From positions 3,162,001 through 3,226,000 of the forward strand of contig NZ_CP154859.1 of the NCBI RefSeq assembly GCF_039614725.1: DNA of 64,000 nt, read 5' to 3'. A program made the position numbers and the translations under genes. Shown piece by piece: positions 60,526 to 64,000 of the stretch (its first letter is position 1; every line of letters starts with the position of its first letter). The notes under the pieces are model-generated. The model had not been told where the DNA came from. It worked only from the letters and a program-made list of their open reading frames with translations, and did no database searches. This DNA is from Thauera sp. JM12B12. Lineage in GTDB: Bacteria > Pseudomonadota > Gammaproteobacteria > Burkholderiales > Rhodocyclaceae.

Positions 60526-62024
60526 CGGCCGGCGAGATCGAGGAAGGCGGCGAGCTCCGCTTCTCGCCGCTGCGCGCGCCAGCCGAGCTCCTCGGCCAGG
60601 ATGGCGGCGACCGCCGGCGCCACCCTCGCAGCGGCCTCGGCATCGAGAAACAGTGCCCGGCTGCGGCGCGCAAGTACGTCCTCGATGGTGAGGGCGAAGT
60701 CCTCGAGCAGCGCGCGCCGCACCGCTGCGGCAGTGGGGAGCAAGCCCGGCGGCAGTCCGGTCGGCGAACCCGGCAGCTGGCTCTCGCCCTTCTCCCCGTC
60801 GCGCCCCTCCCCGCTGCGCACGCCACAATCGAGCGCCAGTGTCGCGGTCGGTGAGTGCCGCCGCGCGAGCCCACCGACCGCCTCGGCTGCATCGACTGCC
60901 TCCTCGGCCATCGCGCGATAGGTCGTCCATTTGCCGCCGAGCACGCTCACGAGGCCTTGCGGCGACACCTCGACCCGATGCTCGCGCGAGAGCCGGCTGG
61001 TGGCACCGCCCTCCCGCGCGCCCTCGCCCTCCCCAAGCAGGGGCCGCAAGCCGACGAAGACGCTGCGCACCCCCTCGCGTGTCGGCGGACGACGCAACCA
61101 GCGCGCCGCGGCCGCGAGCAAGGCGTCCACCTCGCCCGCGAGCGGCTCGGGCTCCGCAGGCATGTCCGCGCGCGGGGTATCGGTGGTGCCGATCAGCACC
61201 TTCCCGCACCACGGGATCATGAACAGCACGCGGCCATCCGGGGTGTGCGGCACCAGCAGTGCATCGCCCCCCGGCAGGCAGTCGGCGTCGACCACCAGAT
61301 GCACGCCCTGGCTTGGACGCAGCAGCGCGCGCGCGGCAGGGTCGGCACGCCGGCGCAGCGCATCGCCCCACACCCCGGTGGCGTTGATCACCGCGCGCGC
61401 ACCGACCTGGTACGTGCGTCCGCTCTCGGCTTCGCACAGCACCACGCCGCACAGCCTGCCGGCCTCCAGCACCAGCTCGCGCGCCATGCAGTGGTTGATC
61501 AGCAACGCGCCATGGGCACTTGCGGTACGCGCGAGCGCGAGTGCCAGCCCGGCATCGTCGAACTGGGCATCCTGGAAGGCCACGCCGCCGCCCAGCCCCC
61601 GGCCGTCCACGCCGTCATCGCGCAGCCCCGGCAGCGCCCCCTGCAGAGCGGCGGCATCGAGCAACCTGCACCCCCCGAGCCCATCCGCGCCCGCGAGCGC
61701 CTCGTAGGCGCCGAGCCCGACCCGCAGCATGAGCCGCTCGGCAACATTGCGCGCAGGGACCACGAAGCGCAGCGGATGCACCAGCGCAGGCGCGTTGCGC
61801 AGCAGACGCCCGCGCTCGCGCAAGGCCTCGCGCACCAGGCCGATGCGGCCCTGCGCAAGGTAGCGCACGCCGCCATGGATCAGCTTGGTCGATCGCGAAC
61901 TGGTGCCGGCGGCAAAGTCGCGGGCTTCGACGAGCAGCACCGAATGGCCGCGCGCTGCGGCGTCCAGGGCGCAGCCCAGGCCGGTGGCCCCGCCCCCGAC
62001 CACGACCAGGTCGACCTGCCGCAT
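60477..62024 (-). CDS. glpD: FAD-dependent glycerol-3-phosphate dehydrogenase
   Basis: 515 residues from ATG at 62022-62024 (MRQVDLVVVGGGATGLGCAL), a start that fits the family N-terminus; in-frame codons further upstream would overlap glpK. FAD motif VVGGGATGLG, TSSRSTKLIHGGVRYL and GGKWTTYRAMAEEAVDAA are GlpD hallmarks. A membrane-associated enzyme passing electrons to quinone and giving DHAP. A low-complexity insert (GVRSGEGRDGEKGESQ) interrupts the C-terminal domain. Downstream of glpK by 80 bp. Confidence 0.94.
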   Translation of the reverse strand: MRQVDLVVVGGGATGLGCALDAAARGHSVLLVEARDFAAGTSSRSTKLIHGGVRYLAQGRIGLVREALRERGRLLRNAPALVHPLRFVVPARNVAERLMLRVGLGAYEALAGADGLGGCRLLDAAALQGALPGLRDDGVDGRGLGGGVAFQDAQFDDAGLALALARTASAHGALLINHCMARELVLEAGRLCGVVLCEAESGRTYQVGARAVINATGVWGDALRRRADPAARALLRPSQGVHLVVDADCLPGGDALLVPHTPDGRVLFMIPWCGKVLIGTTDTPRADMPAEPEPLAGEVDALLAAAARWLRRPPTREGVRSVFVGLRPLLGEGEGAREGGATSRLSREHRVEVSPQGLVSVLGGKWTTYRAMAEEAVDAAEAVGGLARRHSPTATLALDCGVRSGEGRDGEKGESQLPGSPTGLPPGLLPTAAAVRRALLEDFALTIEDVLARRSRALFLDAEAAARVAPAVAAILAEELGWRAQRREAELAAFLDLAGRYRARSRTTASSPPSG

Positions 62025-62104
62025 GTCGGCGAGGCGCCCCAGCAGGCGGCTGCGGGCATGCGGATGCGCACAGGCCACGGTGGAATCGATCACCTGCGGG
62101 GCGC

Positions 62105-63598
62105 TCAGTCGCGCACCCAGGCCCGCGCGCGCTCGACGGCTCGTGCCCACTGCGCGCGCGCTTCGTCCCGTCGCTCCGGCGCCCAGTTCGGCTCGAAGCG
62201 GCAATCGAGCTGCCAGTGGGTGGCGATCTCCTGCGGCCGCGTCCATAGTCCGCAGCCGAGCGCCGCCAGACACGCCGCACCGAAGGCGGTGGTCTCGAGC
62301 TGGCGCGGGCGCAGTACGGGCACGCCGAGCAGGTCGGCCTGCATCTGCATCAGCAGATCGTTGGCTGCGGCCCCACCGTCGACACGCAGCTCGGCAAGCG
62401 GCGCGGCGCCGTCGCGCGCCATCGCCTCCACGAGATCGACGCTCTGCATCGCGATCGCCTCCAGTGCTGCGCGCGCGATGTGCGCGGCCCCGCTGCCGCG
62501 CGACAGGCCGAGCAGGGTACCGCGCGCGTGCGGGTCCCAGTAGGGCGCACCGAGCCCGGTAAAGGCCGGCACCAGCGTCACCCCACCGCTGTCGGGCACG
62601 CTCGCCGCGAGCGCCTCGATCTCGGACGCGCGCTTGACCAGGCCGAGGCCGTCGCGCAGCCACTGCACCACCGCACCGCCCATGAACACGCTGCCCTCGA
62701 GGGCATAGGTGGACGCCCCCTCCACGCCGGACCACCCCAGCGTGGTCAGCAGACGGTTCGTCGAGGCCACCGCCGCATGGCCGGTGTTCATGAGCAGGAA
62801 GCAGCCGGTGCCGTAGGTGTTCTTCGCCATCCCCGGGGAGAGGCAGGCCTGACCGAAGGCCGCCGCCTGCTGGTCGCCCCCGATGCCCGCGATCGGGATC
62901 GCCGCACCGAACAGCGCGGGATCCGTCTCGCCACACACCCCGCTGCTCGCCACGACCTGCGGCAGCAGTGCGGACGGGATGCGGAAAAGCTCGAGCAGCG
63001 CGGGGTCCCACGCCAGGGTATGGAGGTTGAAGAGCGAAGTACGGGCGGCGTTGCCCGGATCGGTCACATGCAGCCGGCCGCCGCTGAGGTGCCAGATCAG
63101 CCAGCTGTCGATGGTGCCGAAGGCAAGCTCGCCGCGCTCGGCACGGGCGCGCGCATCCGGGACGTGATCGAGCAGCCAGGCGAGCTTGGTGGCGGAAAAG
63201 TACGGGTCGAGCTCCAGCCCGGTGCGCGCACGCACACTCTCGGCCCAGCCCGCTGCGCGCAGACGCGCGCACTCGGGCGCGGTACGTCGGTCCTGCCAGA
63301 CGATCGCGGGGGCGAGTGCGCGCCCGCTCGCACGCTCCCAGAGCACGGTGGTCTCGCGCTGGTTGGCGACGCCGATCGCCGCAACCTCACGCGCCGCCAC
63401 GCCGGCGTTGGCGAGCGCCTCGCGTGCGCAATCGAACTGGGTGCGCAGGATGTCCTGGGGGTCGTGCTCGACCCGGTCGGACGCCGGAAAGTGCTGGGCG
63501 AAAGCCTGCTGGGCGAGCCCGCGGACGCGCCCATCGGCATCGAACACGATGGCGCGCGAGCTGGTGGTGCCCTGGTCGAGGGCGAGCAGATAGGCCAT
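62105..63598 (-). CDS. glpK: Glycerol kinase
   Basis: 497 residues from ATG at 63596-63598, with CGGAG upstream. [17 protein letters not shown] is the FGGY ATP site, [26 protein letters not shown] and [24 protein letters not shown] (in parts) follow; [14 protein letters not shown] is the C-terminal signature. It phosphorylates glycerol to glycerol-3-phosphate, feeding GlpD. No glpF or GlpR is in view. Confidence 0.97.
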   Translation of the reverse strand: MAYLLALDQGTTSSRAIVFDADGRVRGLAQQAFAQHFPASDRVEHDPQDILRTQFDCAREALANAGVAAREVAAIGVANQRETTVLWERASGRALAPAIVWQDRRTAPECARLRAAGWAESVRARTGLELDPYFSATKLAWLLDHVPDARARAERGELAFGTIDSWLIWHLSGGRLHVTDPGNAARTSLFNLHTLAWDPALLELFRIPSALLPQVVASSGVCGETDPALFGAAIPIAGIGGDQQAAAFGQACLSPGMAKNTYGTGCFLLMNTGHAAVASTNRLLTTLGWSGVEGASTYALEGSVFMGGAVVQWLRDGLGLVKRASEIEALAASVPDSGGVTLVPAFTGLGAPYWDPHARGTLLGLSRGSGAAHIARAALEAIAMQSVDLVEAMARDGAAPLAELRVDGGAAANDLLMQMQADLLGVPVLRPRQLETTAFGAACLAALGCGLWTRPQEIATHWQLDCRFEPNWAPERRDEARAQWARAVERARAWVRD

Positions 63599-63722
63599 GG
63601 CGACTCCGAACAGGGGGCTGACCGCAGTGACATCAGCCTAGCGCCAGCGGCTGCGCACTGCCACCCCCGATACGGCCTGTTGTGGTTCAATGACAGCCTT
63701 TCGCTGCATCGCAACAAACACC

Positions 63723-64000
63723 ATGCCCGCCCTCTGGATGATCGCCTCCTGCTTCCTGTTCGCCTGCATGGGGGTGTGCGTGAAGCTGGCGTCGAGCACG
63801 TTCTCCACCGGGGAGATCGTCCTCGGGCGCGGCGTCGTGAGCATGGCGATGATGGCCGCGCTCGCGCTCACCCAGGGCATTGCGCTGCGCACGCCACACT
63901 GGCGCATGCACGTCTCTCGCAGCCTGTCCGGGTCGACCGCCCTGGGGTGCTATTTCTTCGCAATCGGCACGCTGCCGCTCGCCACCGCGGTCACGCTCAA
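63723..64000 (+). CDS. EamA/DMT-family transporter, N-terminal part
   Basis: 92 codons from ATG at 63723 to the window edge. WMIASCFLFACMGVCVKLAS and a FSTGEIVLGRGVVSMAMM block followed by YFFAIGTLPLATAVTL are the first helices of an EamA repeat. Divergent from glpK, with a 124-bp gap. Substrate unknown; the remainder lies beyond the window. Confidence 0.87.
   Translation, partial: MPALWMIASCFLFACMGVCVKLASSTFSTGEIVLGRGVVSMAMMAALALTQGIALRTPHWRMHVSRSLSGSTALGCYFFAIGTLPLATAVTL

Overview
The window is a GC-rich chromosomal segment with no insertion sequence, phage gene or CRISPR array. It looks like a facultatively anaerobic betaproteobacterium of the Rhodocyclales (Thauera/Azoarcus type). The pointers are a cbb3 oxidase cluster with Fnr, a Dnr-like regulator and HemN, a complete Sox thiosulfate system, a glyoxylate carboligase pathway, isocitrate lyase, and short Na+/solute symporters with DUF4212 partners. 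The genus is inferred from gene content; no 16S rRNA lies in the window.

Layout. 1-2.7 kb: start of an M20 amidohydrolase, two LysR regulators and a nucleoside deaminase. 3-9.1 kb: a glyoxylate-to-pyruvate operon (gcl-hyi-glxR-DUF3830-glcG-like-pyk). 9.2-16.3 kb: pyrophosphatase, a CopZ-like metallochaperone, a TauE/SafE protein, hemN, fnr, SirB2, a Dnr-like regulator, a beta-CASP metallo-hydrolase and a universal stress protein. 16.3-25 kb: cbb3 oxidase structural and assembly genes (ccoNOQP, ccoG, fixH, DUF3149, and upstream ccoI-ccoS). Between ccoS and ccoN lies what appears to be a small RNA gene with its own Fnr-type promoter. 25-27.2 kb: a short-chain dehydrogenase, a GcvR-like ACT protein, a small unknown protein and tRNA-Thr(CGT). 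27.3-33.1 kb: membrane transporters including an LrgAB pair. 33.2-38.4 kb: an EF-G-like GTPase and two DUF4212 genes, one with its symporter. 38.5-48.2 kb: soxR-soxCDYZAXB on the minus strand, with a divergent cytochrome c/flavocytochrome pair and a cytochrome c4. 48.3-55.9 kb: housekeeping genes (nudix, dut, coaBC, radC, rpmB, rpmG, csp, clpS, clpA, rraA). 56-64 kb: aceA, a Spy-like periplasmic protein with a divergent two-component system, glpD, glpK and the start of an EamA transporter.

How it fits together. Low-oxygen respiration dominates 10-25 kb. Perfect or near-perfect TTGAC/T-N4-G/ATCAA boxes lie before hemN/fnr, between the beta-CASP hydrolase and the stress protein, before ccoN, and before the predicted sRNA. 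The ccoN and sRNA promoters share the same geometry, with 21 nt between box and -10, as expected for class II Fnr activation. Electrons from thiosulfate/sulfide oxidation (Sox, FccB) and glycerol-3-phosphate (GlpD) could feed this chain. Glyoxylate made by isocitrate lyase or from C2 compounds could enter the gcl route, although no glycerate kinase is present in that operon.

Most interesting: the putative Fnr-activated sRNA whose CU-rich single-stranded stretch matches the antisense of several sox ribosome-binding sites; the soxR promoter carrying its likely operator in the spacer; the 20-bp palindrome abutting the aceA -35 box; and the helically phased CTTAC repeats before the DUF4212-symporter operon. 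All functional statements are from reading the sequence and family knowledge; no searches were run.
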